NCBI GenBank assembly: GCA_036503555.1
Contig: DASXWQ010000074.1
Coordinates: 1-64,000, forward strand
Source of the DNA: Actinocatenispora sp036503555
GTDB taxonomy: Bacteria; Actinomycetota; Actinomycetes; Mycobacteriales; Micromonosporaceae
Direction: 5' to 3'
Length of the DNA: 64,000 bases
Every line of letters starts with the position of its first letter. The first letter of the stretch is position 1. This document shows, piece after piece, positions 1 through 7,974 of this stretch. Both the position numbers and the translations under genes were made by a program. The notes beneath the pieces are model-generated. The model was given only the letters and a program-made list of their open reading frames with translations. It was not told the origin of the DNA and did no database searches.

Positions 1-342
1 CGCGCCGGCCGGTGCGGCGGCCACCGGTTCGCGCGCCGCCTCGGGCCGCAGCGGGGCCGGGACCGTCGAGACGGTACGGGCGCGACCGGACGGGCCGCGC
101 GGTGGACCGGCCGGCGGCGGCGCGCCGGGGCGCGCGGCGCACACGTCGCCGAGTACCCCGTCGGCGACCTCCCAGGTCGGGCACGGCCAGGGCAGCCGGC
201 AGGCCGCGCAGTCCGCGCCGAGCAGGCTGTCCGGCTGGTGGCCGTGCCACAGGTCGGCGGCGAGCGACCACGCGGTCCGCTCGACGACGGCGACCGGCGG
301 GTCGATCGGCGGCGGATCGTCCAACGTGTACGGGCTGCGCAT
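1..342 (-). CDS. Small Cys-motif hypothetical protein, C-terminus cut off by window edge
   Basis: Reading leftwards from an ATG at 342-340, 114 codons run without a stop to the window edge. A perfect GAGGAGG Shine-Dalgarno lies at 360-354, which supports this start. The visible product begins MRSPYTLDDPPPID, has a Trp-rich segment (AADLWHGHQPDSLLGADC) and a cysteine cluster of the form DCAACRLPWPCPTW at about residues 43-56, then turns into an Ala/Pro/Arg-rich low-complexity region. A W..H..D..G.C..CR.PWPC motif is what I associate with small unknown actinobacterial proteins, possibly metal binding. No function is assigned. The remainder and the stop codon lie outside the window. Confidence 0.65.
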   Translation of the reverse strand, partial: MRSPYTLDDPPPIDPPVAVVERTAWSLAADLWHGHQPDSLLGADCAACRLPWPCPTWEVADGVLGDVCAARPGAPPPAGPPRGPSGRARTVSTVPAPLRPEAAREPVAAAPAGA

Positions 343-835
343 CGGTGCGGGTACCTCCTCGGGCCGCGACGGACGCCACGGCGGGCTGGCGGAGGTTCCC
401 CGTCGAGGAGCCCCCGCGGTCGAGGCTGCCGCCTCCACCTCTCCAGCGGTCCGTACGGTGTGCACCCCGCGCGGGCCGGCCGGACCCCGGCGTACCGGTG
501 TCCGGGTCCGGGGGCGCTCGCCCCCGGCGGCCGGGGTCGGTGGCCGTGCGGCCCGGCTCGGCGGTCCCGTCGGAAACCGTCCCGCCGGAGCCACTGACAC
601 TTGGGGTAACGGATCACCACCGAGAGCGGTCACGCCAACACGACATGTGATATCGGCGGCGCGCGGGGTCCGTATCGGACGGGGGACACGACTAGGGTCT
701 GTTGCGAACCGGCGCCACGGCGTACCCGCGCGAAACGGTGCCCGACACGGACGCGCGGCCGGGCGGCCGGGACGCTAGGCTACCGACGAGTAATAAGCTG
801 CCGGCAGCCGACAACCCCCGGGAGGAACGCGGACC
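343..835. other. 493-bp gene-free spacer between divergent genes
   Basis: No reading frame here has a convincing start, ribosome binding site or protein-like composition. Two actinomycete-type -10 hexamers read rightwards: TAGGGT at 693-698 and TAGGCT at 776-781. The second would give a leader of about 50 bases for the Fe-S oxidoreductase that starts at 836 and is the better promoter candidate. The left part should hold the promoter of the leftward gene starting at 342. Confidence 0.5.
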
Positions 836-3076
836 ATGCACGCGCTCCAGATCGTCGCCACGATCGTGGCCTGGCTGGTGTTCGCCGCCGCCGTCGTCAT
901 GGCGGCCCGCGCCGTACGGCAGTTCGTCCGGCTGTTCCGCGTCGGCGCGGCCGACCCCGAGCGGCTGACCGACAAGGGCCGGCGTACCGGCACGATGCTG
1001 CGCGAGATCCTCGGCCACACGCGGATGCTCAAGTGGACCCGGATCGGCGCGGCGCACTGGTTCGTGATGGTCGCGTTCGGCGCGCTGATCTTCACGCTCG
1101 TCGAGGCGCACGGCGAGGTGTCGAACCCCCGGTTCCACTGGCCGCTGTTCGGCGGCTGGACGGTGTACGGCCTGGCCATGGAGCTGATCGGCGGCCTGTG
1201 CTGGGTCGGCATCTCGTTCCTGATCGTCGTCCGGCTGGTCAACCTGCCGCGATGGAGGTCCCGCTCCCGGTTCCTCGGCTCGACCGCCTGGCAGGCGTAC
1301 TACGTCGAGTGGACCGTGTTCACGATCTGCACGGCGATCTTCGCGATCCGCGCGTTCAAGGTGGCCGCGGGCGACTTCCCGTACCCGACGTGGGCGACGC
1401 CGCTCTCGCACGGGCTGGGCGCGCTGTTCTCCGGGCTGGACGAGACGACCGCGCTGAACCTGGTGACCCTCGCCGCGCTGGTCAAGATCCTCGTGTCGTG
1501 GGTCTGGTTCATCGTGATCTCGGCGAACCTGACGATGGGCGTCGCCTGGCACCGGTTCCTGGCGTTCTTCAACGTCTTCTTCAAGCGGAACGCGGACGGC
1601 GCCGTCGCGCTCGGCCCGCTGCGGCCGATGATGTCCGACGGCAAGCCGTTGGACTTCGAGGAGGCCGACCCGGAGAAGGACCCGTTCGGCGTCAACCAGG
1701 TCGAGCAGTTCACCTGGAAGGGCCTGCTCGACTTCTCCACCTGTACCGAGTGCGGCCGGTGCCAGTCGCAGTGCCCGGCGTGGAACACCGGCAAGCCGCT
1801 GTCCCCGAAGCTCATGATCATGTCGCTGCGGGACCACGCGCACGCGAAGGCGCCGTACCTGCTGGCGGGCGGCGGCAAGGACGCAACCGGCGAGGAGACG
1901 GCCACCGCCGAACAGCTCGCCGGGGTCGACGCGCTGGCGCTGGCCGAGGCGGACCGGCCGCTCATCGGCGGCGCAAACGAGAACGGGATCATCGACCCCG
2001 ACGTGCTCTGGTCCTGCACCACCTGCGGCGCCTGCGTCGAGCAGTGCCCCGTCGACATCGAGCACGTCGACCACATCGTCGACATGCGCCGGTACCAGGT
2101 GCTCATCGAGTCGAGCTTCCCCACGGAGGCCGGCGTGATGCTGCGCAACCTGGAGAACAAGGGCAACCCGTGGGGCGCGAACCCGAACACCCGGGAGGAC
2201 TGGACCAGGAGCCTCGACTTCGAGGTACCGCGGGTGGGCAGCGACGAGGCCGCGGACTTCGAGTACCTGTACTGGGTGGGGTGCGCGGGCGCGTTCGACG
2301 ACCGGGCGAAGAAGACGGCGAAGGCCGTCGCGACGCTGCTGCACGAGGCGGGCGTGCACTTCGCGATCCTCGGCGAGGGCGAGACCTGCACGGGCGACCC
2401 GGCGCGGCGGATGGGCAACGAGTTCCTGTTCCAGATGATGGCCCAGCAGAACGTGGAGACGCTGAACGAGGCGTTCGAGGGCCGCGGGGACCGGGCCCAG
2501 CGCAAGATCATCGCGTCCTGCCCGCACTGCTTCAACACGCTCGGCCGGGAGTACCCGCAGGTCGGCGGCGACTACTCGGTGGTGCACCACACGCAGCTGC
2601 TGGCGGAGCTGGTGGCGGCCGGGAAGCTGACGCCGGTGACCCCGGTGGACGGTGGCGTGACCTTCCACGACCCGTGCTACCTGGGCCGGCACAACCGGGT
2701 GTTCGCGCCGCCGCGCGAGGTACTCGGCGCGGTCGGCACGTCGAACGGTGACGGCGTCCCGGCCGGGACGAGCGGCGACGGCGGTGGGGTGACCGAGATG
2801 TCGCGGTTCGCGGAGCGGTCGTTCTGCTGCGGCGCCGGCGGCGCGCGGATGTGGATGGAGGAGCGGATCGGCAAGCGCATCAACATCGAGCGCGTCGAGG
2901 AGGCCCGCTCGACCGGGGCGAAGACGCTCGCGGTGGCCTGCCCGTTCTGCATGACGATGATGTCCGACGGGGTGAACGCGACGAAGCCGGACGGGGTGGA
3001 CGCCGACGACGACGTCGAGGTCGTGGACGTCGCCACGGTGCTGCTTCGTTCGCTGGGCGACGGAGCGCGCGGGTAG
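836..3076 (+). CDS. etfD: EtfD-like membrane Fe-S oxidoreductase (electron-transfer flavoprotein:menaquinone reductase family)
   Basis: 746 aa. The N-terminal third has several hydrophobic segments (residues about 4-24, 65-85, 105-130 and 200-225), followed by two 4Fe-4S motifs, CTECGRCQSQCP near 301 and CTTCGACVEQCP near 393. Two CCG (cysteine-rich) domains follow, with CPHCF near 561, HDPCYLGRHN near 615 and CCGAGGARMW near 664. This is the architecture of mycobacterial Rv0338c/EtfD, which passes electrons from the fatty-acid beta-oxidation ETF into the membrane quinone pool; that role is family knowledge. The start is supported by GGAGGA at 821-826. The stop TAG overlaps the -10 box of the next gene. 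Other heterodisulfide-reductase-like functions cannot be excluded. Confidence 0.9.
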   Translation: MHALQIVATIVAWLVFAAAVVMAARAVRQFVRLFRVGAADPERLTDKGRRTGTMLREILGHTRMLKWTRIGAAHWFVMVAFGALIFTLVEAHGEVSNPRFHWPLFGGWTVYGLAMELIGGLCWVGISFLIVVRLVNLPRWRSRSRFLGSTAWQAYYVEWTVFTICTAIFAIRAFKVAAGDFPYPTWATPLSHGLGALFSGLDETTALNLVTLAALVKILVSWVWFIVISANLTMGVAWHRFLAFFNVFFKRNADGAVALGPLRPMMSDGKPLDFEEADPEKDPFGVNQVEQFTWKGLLDFSTCTECGRCQSQCPAWNTGKPLSPKLMIMSLRDHAHAKAPYLLAGGGKDATGEETATAEQLAGVDALALAEADRPLIGGANENGIIDPDVLWSCTTCGACVEQCPVDIEHVDHIVDMRRYQVLIESSFPTEAGVMLRNLENKGNPWGANPNTREDWTRSLDFEVPRVGSDEAADFEYLYWVGCAGAFDDRAKKTAKAVATLLHEAGVHFAILGEGETCTGDPARRMGNEFLFQMMAQQNVETLNEAFEGRGDRAQRKIIASCPHCFNTLGREYPQVGGDYSVVHHTQLLAELVAAGKLTPVTPVDGGVTFHDPCYLGRHNRVFAPPREVLGAVGTSNGDGVPAGTSGDGGGVTEMSRFAERSFCCGAGGARMWMEERIGKRINIERVEEARSTGAKTLAVACPFCMTMMSDGVNATKPDGVDADDDVEVVDVATVLLRSLGDGARG

Positions 3077-3079
3077 TCT
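3074..3079 (+). promoter_or_regulatory. -10 box (TAGTCT) for the leaderless gene at 3087
   Basis: TAGTCT overlaps the stop codon of the upstream oxidoreductase and ends 7 bases before the GTG at 3087. This is the spacing expected when transcription starts at the start codon. It suggests that the downstream membrane-protein run has its own promoter besides read-through. Confidence 0.5.
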
Positions 3080-3086
3080 GCCTGTC

Positions 3087-3719
3087 GTGAAGCGCGGGGC
3101 CGGCGGGGACGGCGAGGACCACCTACCCGAGACGGGTGGGTCGTCCGACGACGTGCGTACGGTCCCGTCGCAGCCCCGGGTCAACGGGCGCGAGCCGACC
3201 CTCGCGGACAGCCCGGTGCCGCCGGGGGAGCCGCCGGCCGACCCCGACGAGGACGTCGCCTGGCGCAAGGACAAGCCGCCGTTCTACTACCAACCGCGGG
3301 TCGTCCTGGCGTTCCTGGTCGTGATCCTCTTCGTGGGCGCGGTGGCGCTGGCGTCCCGGCATCCGACGTGGCCGCCGAAGGCGCAGTGCGGCTCGCCGGC
3401 GATCGCCAGCTCCACCAACCACATCAAGAAGGGCTACCCGGTGTACTGGGCGGCGACCGGCGCGGCCGGCACGTACGGGGTGACGTTCGGCGCGACGTCG
3501 GCGCGGATGTCCGGCGGGAAGCTGGTCGCGACCGGCAGCGAGTCGATGGCCGGCGACAAGCCGTTCGTGGTACGCCAGCCGGCGAAGCTGACCGACTGCC
3601 GGTGGATCGAGCACGTCACGAACCCGTTCCCGACCGGTGAGTACCATCTGCGGCTCTTCAGGATCTCCGGGGACACGGCCACTCAGGTCGCGTCCACCCG
3701 GGTCGACTCGGACGGGTGA
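3087..3719 (+). CDS. One-TM membrane protein of unknown function
   Basis: 210 aa from a GTG start with no clear ribosome binding site but a -10 box 7 bases upstream. The first 65 residues are hydrophilic and acidic/Pro-rich. A single hydrophobic helix (VVLAFLVVILFVGAVALA, about 71-88) follows, then an extracytoplasmic domain of about 120 residues with two cysteines and many Ser/Thr/Gly, beginning after HPTWPPKAQC. I recognise no domain. Its TGA overlaps the GTG of the following CNNM-family gene by 4 bases (GTGA), so the two are translationally coupled and may act together at the membrane. Confidence 0.85.
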   Translation: MKRGAGGDGEDHLPETGGSSDDVRTVPSQPRVNGREPTLADSPVPPGEPPADPDEDVAWRKDKPPFYYQPRVVLAFLVVILFVGAVALASRHPTWPPKAQCGSPAIASSTNHIKKGYPVYWAATGAAGTYGVTFGATSARMSGGKLVATGSESMAGDKPFVVRQPAKLTDCRWIEHVTNPFPTGEYHLRLFRISGDTATQVASTRVDSDG

Positions 3720-5107
3720 TCACGCTGTCGACGTGGCTACCGCTGGTCGCCTTCGTACTCCTGACCGCGGCCAACGCGTTCTTCGTCGTCGCCGAGTACT
3801 CGCTGGTCACGGCGGACCGGGCGGTGATCGAGCAGCTTGCCGGCGCGGGTGACCGCCGGGCGCGGGCGGTGCTCGCCGCGTTCCGGAAGCTGTCGTTCCA
3901 GCTGTCGGGCGCGCAGCTCGGGGTGACGCTGAGCGCGCTGCTGACCGGTTACCTGGCCCAGCCGGCGCTGGCGAAACTGCTGGAGCCGGCGTTCGCCGGC
4001 CTCGGCGGTACCGTCGCCGCGAACATCGCCGCGGTCCTGGCGCTGATCGTCGCGACGCTGTTCTCGATGCTGTTCGGCGAGCTGATCCCGAAGAACGCGA
4101 CGCTGGCGAAGCCGATGGGCGCGGTGCTCGCGGTGACGCCGATCCTGCGCGGCTTCTCCGCCGTGTTCGGCTGGCTGATCCGGATCCTCAACGGCTCCGC
4201 GAACGCCGTCGTACGGCGGCTCGGGGTGGAGCCGCAGGAGGAGCTGGCGAGCGCCCGGTCGCCGGAGGAGCTGGGCCTGCTGGCGGCGATGTCGGCGCGG
4301 GCCGGCGCGCTGCCCCGGGAGACGGCGATGCTGTTGCAGCGGACGATCCGGTTCGGCGACAAGCGCGCCGCGGAGGCGATGACGCCGCGGGTCGATGTGG
4401 TGGCACTGCCGGCCGAGGCGACGGTGACCGACCTGTTCGAGGCGGCGCGCGAGTCGGGCCGCAGCCGGTTCCCGGTGTACGTCGACACCCTCGACCAGAT
4501 CGTCGGTGTCGCCGCGATCAACGACGCCCTCGCCGTACCGCCCGGTCGCCGCCACGCCACCCTGGTACGCCGGGTCGCGCGCGAGCCCGTGTACGTACCG
4601 GAGTCGCTGGACCTGGACGGGGTCCTGGAGGCGCTGCGCGCGGCGGACCGCGACCTCGCCGTCGTCGTCGACGAGTACGGCGGCACCGACGGCGTGGTGA
4701 CGGTCGAGGACCTGGTGGAGGAGCTCGTCGGCGACATCGAGGACGAGTACGACGAGGCCGGCGAGCTGCGGCAGGGTCCGGAGGCGGCGCCGCTCGCCGC
4801 GACCGGCGAGTCGGTCGACGTGACGGCGCCGGGCGTCGACCCGGCGAAGCTGGTGCCGGGCGTGCTGCGCGCGGACGAGCTGGCCGAGCAGACCGGTTTC
4901 CGTCTCCCCGAGGGCCCGTACGAGACGTTGGCCGGCTTCCTGATGGCCGAGCTGGGGCACATCCCGGTGGACGGGGAGACGGTGACATACCAGGGCTGGG
5001 AGTTCAGCGTGACGTCGGTGGAACGGCACCGGATCGAGCAGGTCCGGGTGCAGCCGCCGATCGACTGGGTGCCGCCCAGCGGGTACGTGCCGGAGGAGTC
5101 GGCATGA
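3716..5107 (+). CDS. CNNM/CorC family membrane protein (DUF21, CBS pair, CorC_HlyC domain)
   Basis: 463 aa. The order is an N-terminal DUF21 transmembrane domain (about 1-190, with the family-typical FGELIPKNATLAKP turn), a CBS pair (about 205-335, including PRVDVVALP and SRFPVYVDTLDQIVG), an acidic VVVDEYGGTDGVVTVEDLVE segment and a C-terminal CorC_HlyC domain. The family is often annotated as hemolysin, but its better supported role is Mg2+/Co2+ transport or its regulation at the cytoplasmic membrane. The GTG start overlaps the preceding TGA, and its own TGA overlaps the ATG of a second family member. Confidence 0.93.
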   Translation: MITLSTWLPLVAFVLLTAANAFFVVAEYSLVTADRAVIEQLAGAGDRRARAVLAAFRKLSFQLSGAQLGVTLSALLTGYLAQPALAKLLEPAFAGLGGTVAANIAAVLALIVATLFSMLFGELIPKNATLAKPMGAVLAVTPILRGFSAVFGWLIRILNGSANAVVRRLGVEPQEELASARSPEELGLLAAMSARAGALPRETAMLLQRTIRFGDKRAAEAMTPRVDVVALPAEATVTDLFEAARESGRSRFPVYVDTLDQIVGVAAINDALAVPPGRRHATLVRRVAREPVYVPESLDLDGVLEALRAADRDLAVVVDEYGGTDGVVTVEDLVEELVGDIEDEYDEAGELRQGPEAAPLAATGESVDVTAPGVDPAKLVPGVLRADELAEQTGFRLPEGPYETLAGFLMAELGHIPVDGETVTYQGWEFSVTSVERHRIEQVRVQPPIDWVPPSGYVPEESA

Positions 5108-6135
5108 ACGTCGGCGCCCTGATCATCACCGTCGTCCTGCTGGCGGGCAACGCGTTCTTCGTGGCGGGCGAGTTCGCGGTGATCGCGTCCCGGCGTACGC
5201 AGATCCAGGCGCAGGCGTCGGAGTCGCGGCGGGCGCGGTGGACGCTGTCGGCGATGGGGCAGCTGCCGCTGATGGTCGCCGGTACGCAGCTCGGTGTCAC
5301 GATCTGTTCGCTGGGGCTGGGCGCCGCGGCGGAGCCGGCGATCGCGCACCTGCTGGCCGTGCCGTTCGAGTGGGTGCACCTGCCGGAGAACCTGGTGCAT
5401 CCGGTCGCGTTCGTGCTGGCGCTGGCGGTCGTGACCTACCTGCACACGGTGCTCGGCGAGATGGTCCCGAAGAACCTGACGCTGGTCGGCCCGGAGCGCG
5501 CGGTGCTGTGGCTGGGTCCGCCGCTGCTCGCGTTCTGCACGGTGACGAAGCCCCTGCTGGTGGCGGTGCAGTGGCTGGCCCGGCGGGTACTGAAGCTGTT
5601 CGGGACGGAGCCGCCGGACGAGGCGAAGACGGTGTACACGGCGGAGGAGCTGGCCGGGCTGGTCGCCGAGTCGCGTACCGAGGGGCTGCTGGAGGAGTCG
5701 GAGCACCAGCGGATCTCGGGCGCGCTGGCGCTGACCCGGCGTACGGCGCGGGAGGCGCTGCGGCCGTGGCGCGAGGTGGTCACGGTGCCGGACGACATCT
5801 CGCCGGCGGCGTTGGAGCTGACCGCGACGCGTACCGGGCGGTCGCGGTTTCCGGTGGTGGCGCGGGCGTCCCGGCGGGTGATCGGCTTCGTGCACGTGAA
5901 GGACGTGCTGGACGTGACGGGCGCGGAGCGCCGCCGGCCGCTCTCGGCGGAGCTGATCCGGCCGCTGGCCGTGACCCCGCCGGACCGTACGCTGGCCGAC
6001 CTGCTGCTGTCGATGCGTCGGGACCGGCACCACATCGTGCTGGTCGGCAGCGGCGGCGAGCCGCTCGGCATCGTGACGCTGGACGACGTGCTGTCCGCGG
6101 TCGTCGGCGCGCCGACGCCGGCGCCGACCGTCTGA
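5104..6135 (+). CDS. CNNM/CorC family membrane protein, second paralogue (DUF21 plus CBS)
   Basis: 343 aa, beginning MNVGALIITVVLLAGNAFFV. It has a DUF21 transmembrane domain with GEMVPKNLTLVGPER near 118-132, then a CBS pair (SRFPVVARASRRVIGFVHVKD and HHIVLVGSGGEPLGIVTLDDV). It is shorter than its neighbour because it lacks the C-terminal CorC_HlyC domain. Two adjacent family members, one long and one short, joined by an ATGA overlap, are a recurrent actinobacterial arrangement and suggest a heteromeric membrane complex (inference). Confidence 0.93.
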   Translation: MNVGALIITVVLLAGNAFFVAGEFAVIASRRTQIQAQASESRRARWTLSAMGQLPLMVAGTQLGVTICSLGLGAAAEPAIAHLLAVPFEWVHLPENLVHPVAFVLALAVVTYLHTVLGEMVPKNLTLVGPERAVLWLGPPLLAFCTVTKPLLVAVQWLARRVLKLFGTEPPDEAKTVYTAEELAGLVAESRTEGLLEESEHQRISGALALTRRTAREALRPWREVVTVPDDISPAALELTATRTGRSRFPVVARASRRVIGFVHVKDVLDVTGAERRRPLSAELIRPLAVTPPDRTLADLLLSMRRDRHHIVLVGSGGEPLGIVTLDDVLSAVVGAPTPAPTV

Positions 6136-6211
6136 ACCGCGGGCCCGGCCGCCCGCCGGCCGGCGGGTACGCGCCGGTGGACGGGGGTGGCGGGGGGCCG
6201 GGCCCGGGTGG

Positions 6212-7006
6212 TCAGACGGACTTCAGGGTGCCGCCGTCGATGACGAAGTCGGCGCCGGTGATGTTGCGCGCCCGGTCGGACGCGAGGAACACGACGAGGT
6301 CGGCGACCTCCTCGGGCTCGCTGACGCGGCCGGTGGCCACCGCCATCGTCTCCGGCATCACCCGGTCCATCACCTCGTCGGGGCTGGCGCCGGACTGCGC
6401 GCCGATGATCTCGGCGAACCCGCCCGGCGCCGTCCACAGTGGAGTACGCACGACGCCGGGCGACACCACGTTGGCGCGGATGCCCTGCGACGCGTACTCC
6501 TCGGAGACGGCCTTGGCGTAGTTGGTGAGCGCCGCCTTCGCCGCCGAGTACGGGACGATGAAGCCGGCGGGAAGCTTGGCGTTGAGCGAGCTGATCGTCA
6601 CGATCGACGCGTTGTCGCGGCCCTTCATGGCGGGTACGGCGGCGCGGGTCGCGCGGACCGCGCTGAACAGGGTGATGTCGAGGACGCGCTGCCACGCCTC
6701 GTCGGTGAAGTCGATGACGGACGGCGCCGGTTCGCTCGCGCCGACGTTGTTGACCAGCACGTCGACCCCGCCGTACGTCTCGACCGCGGTCGACACGAGC
6801 GTCGCGGGCCCGTCCGCGGTGGACAGGTCGGTCGGCACGGCGACGACGCCGTACTTGTCGCGGAGCGCGGCGAGCTCGTCGGTGACGGTACGGGCGCCGA
6901 CGACGACGCTGGCACCCCGCTCGGCGAACGCGGTCGCCACGGCGAGGCCGATTCCCTTGCTGCCGCCGGTGATCACGGCGGTCTTTCCGGTGAAGCTCTC
7001 TTCCAT
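6212..7006 (-). CDS. SDR-family NAD(P)-dependent oxidoreductase
   Basis: 264 aa from the ATG at 7006, which starts MEESFTGKTAVITGGSKGIG. A Rossmann TGGSKGIG motif (residues 14-21), a VNNVG motif and an ISSL...YSAAK catalytic Ser-Tyr-Lys set mark a classical short-chain dehydrogenase; the C-terminus is ITGADFVIDGGTLKSV. An upstream in-frame extension to 7156 is rejected because its residues are not SDR-like and it would run across the operator and the divergent regulator. The gene is transcribed away from a TetR regulator across a palindromic control region, so it is probably that regulator's target. The substrate is unknown. Confidence 0.93.
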   Translation of the reverse strand: MEESFTGKTAVITGGSKGIGLAVATAFAERGASVVVGARTVTDELAALRDKYGVVAVPTDLSTADGPATLVSTAVETYGGVDVLVNNVGASEPAPSVIDFTDEAWQRVLDITLFSAVRATRAAVPAMKGRDNASIVTISSLNAKLPAGFIVPYSAAKAALTNYAKAVSEEYASQGIRANVVSPGVVRTPLWTAPGGFAEIIGAQSGASPDEVMDRVMPETMAVATGRVSEPEEVADLVVFLASDRARNITGADFVIDGGTLKSV

Positions 7007-7073
7007 GTGCCCAGCCTTCCGCCTGCCGGTCGGCCTCGTCTGGCGGCTTTCGGACCCCTCGTTACCACCCGGC

Positions 7074-7115
7074 AAAACATGCGTGCCACGCATTCTTGCG
7101 TGACGCGCATGTTTT
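7074..7115. promoter_or_regulatory. 42-bp imperfect palindrome, TetR operator candidate
   Basis: The outer arms AAAACATGCG and CGCATGTTTT are perfect inverted repeats. Inside lie two dyads: ATGCGTGCCACGCAT at 7079-7093, perfect apart from its centre, and TTGCGTGACGCGCAT at 7096-7110, imperfect. The element sits between the SDR start (7006) and the TetR start (7132) and lies directly upstream of the TetR -10 box. It fits binding of one or two TetR dimers that repress both directions. Confidence 0.75.
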
Positions 7116-7119
7116 CGGT

Positions 7120-7125
7120 TAGGCT
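7120..7125 (+). promoter_or_regulatory. -10 box (TAGGCT) of the TetR gene
   Basis: TAGGCT ends 6 bases before the ATG at 7132 and no Shine-Dalgarno is present, so the mRNA is probably leaderless. The palindromic operator ends only 4 bases upstream, so a bound repressor would cover the -35 region. Confidence 0.55.
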
Positions 7126-7131
7126 CTGGGC

Positions 7132-7737
7132 ATGGACACGACGCGTACCGGCGCACCGGGCCTCCGGGAGCGTAAGAAGGAACAGACCAGGGCCGCCCTC
7201 AGCTGGGCGGCGCTGCGGCTGTGCGTCGAGAACGGCTTCGGCAACGTCAAGGTGGAGGACATCGCCACCGAGGCCGGCGTGTCCCCACGCACCTACAACA
7301 ACTACTTCTCCAGCAAGGCCGAGGCGATCGCCTGGCGGCACCTGGACCGGGCGCGCCGGGCCGCCGACCTGATCCGGGAGCGGCCCGCCGACGAGCCCGT
7401 GTGGGACGCGGTCACCGCCGCGGTCCTCGCCAACGTCGGCAGCAACAGCAAGCCCGACCCCGACTGGGCCGCCGGGGTACGGCTGATGATGAGCGAGCCG
7501 GCACTCCAGGGCGAGCTGCCCAAGGCGTACGCGGCGGCGAACGAGACCTGGGCCGCCGCCATCGCCGAGCGTGTCGGCGCCGGCCCCGACGACGCGTACC
7601 CGCGGATCGCCGCGGCGGCGATCGGCGTGGCGGCCCAGGTCGCCAGCGAGCGCTGGATGACCGCCGATCCGCCCGTACCGCTGCCGACCCTGCTGCGGGA
7701 GGCGCTGGACCACCTCGGCGCCGGCCTGGCCCGCTGA
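7132..7737 (+). CDS. TetR/AcrR-family transcriptional regulator
   Basis: 201 aa. The N-terminal DNA-binding domain includes RERKKEQTRAALSWAALRL and a helix-turn-helix around VEDIATEAGVSPRTYNNYFSSK (about 39-60). The C-terminal ligand-binding half is Ala-rich and helical. Divergent placement from the SDR gene with a palindrome between them indicates local autoregulation and control of the SDR. The FAD monooxygenase downstream, beyond a repeat cassette, may or may not belong to the same regulon. The inducer cannot be predicted. Confidence 0.93.
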   Translation: MDTTRTGAPGLRERKKEQTRAALSWAALRLCVENGFGNVKVEDIATEAGVSPRTYNNYFSSKAEAIAWRHLDRARRAADLIRERPADEPVWDAVTAAVLANVGSNSKPDPDWAAGVRLMMSEPALQGELPKAYAAANETWAAAIAERVGAGPDDAYPRIAAAAIGVAAQVASERWMTADPPVPLPTLLREALDHLGAGLAR

Positions 7738-7788
7738 CCCTTCACCACACATCGATCCATTCCGCATCGGCGGGGCCGTGTGCCGCCG

Positions 7789-7927
7789 CGCCTTTGCCCT
7801 GCACACCACTACGCGTCAGGCGTTGCCTGTTGGTGTGCAGAGCCGTGCTGCCTATGGGTGTGCAGAGCACGCTCTGCCTACCGGTGCGCAGAGCCGGCTC
7901 TGCGCACCGGTGTGCAGAGCAAAGGCG
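7789..7927. repeat. Intergenic cassette of tandem hairpin repeats (copy A)
   Basis: The cassette is bounded by inverted ends CGCCTTTGCCCTGCACACC (7789-7807) and GGTGTGCAGAGCAAAGGCG (7909-7927), with one mismatch between them. Inside are tandem units of about 25-26 bp starting GGTG(T/C)GCAGAGC at 7832, 7857 and 7883. The unit at 7883-7908 is a perfect 13+13 palindrome. Related cassettes occur at 32570-32596 and 49298-49387. It does not look coding: the frames through it are only short shadows. It lies between the TetR gene and the FAD monooxygenase start. Confidence 0.85.
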
Positions 7928-7974
7928 TCCGGAAACATGCCCGCGACCCGGTGCGGCAACGAAAGGAGCACCCC

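Noticed and set aside
692..3274. 860-codon open frame antisense to the Fe-S oxidoreductase gene
   Set aside because: It is the usual GC-rich shadow frame: Arg/His/Gln-rich composition, no domain and no start signal, lying opposite a well-supported gene.
7780..7974. N-terminal extension of the FAD monooxygenase through the repeat cassette
   Set aside because: The extra residues are encoded by palindromic repeats. The ATG at 7975 has a good Shine-Dalgarno and starts the Rossmann fold at once.
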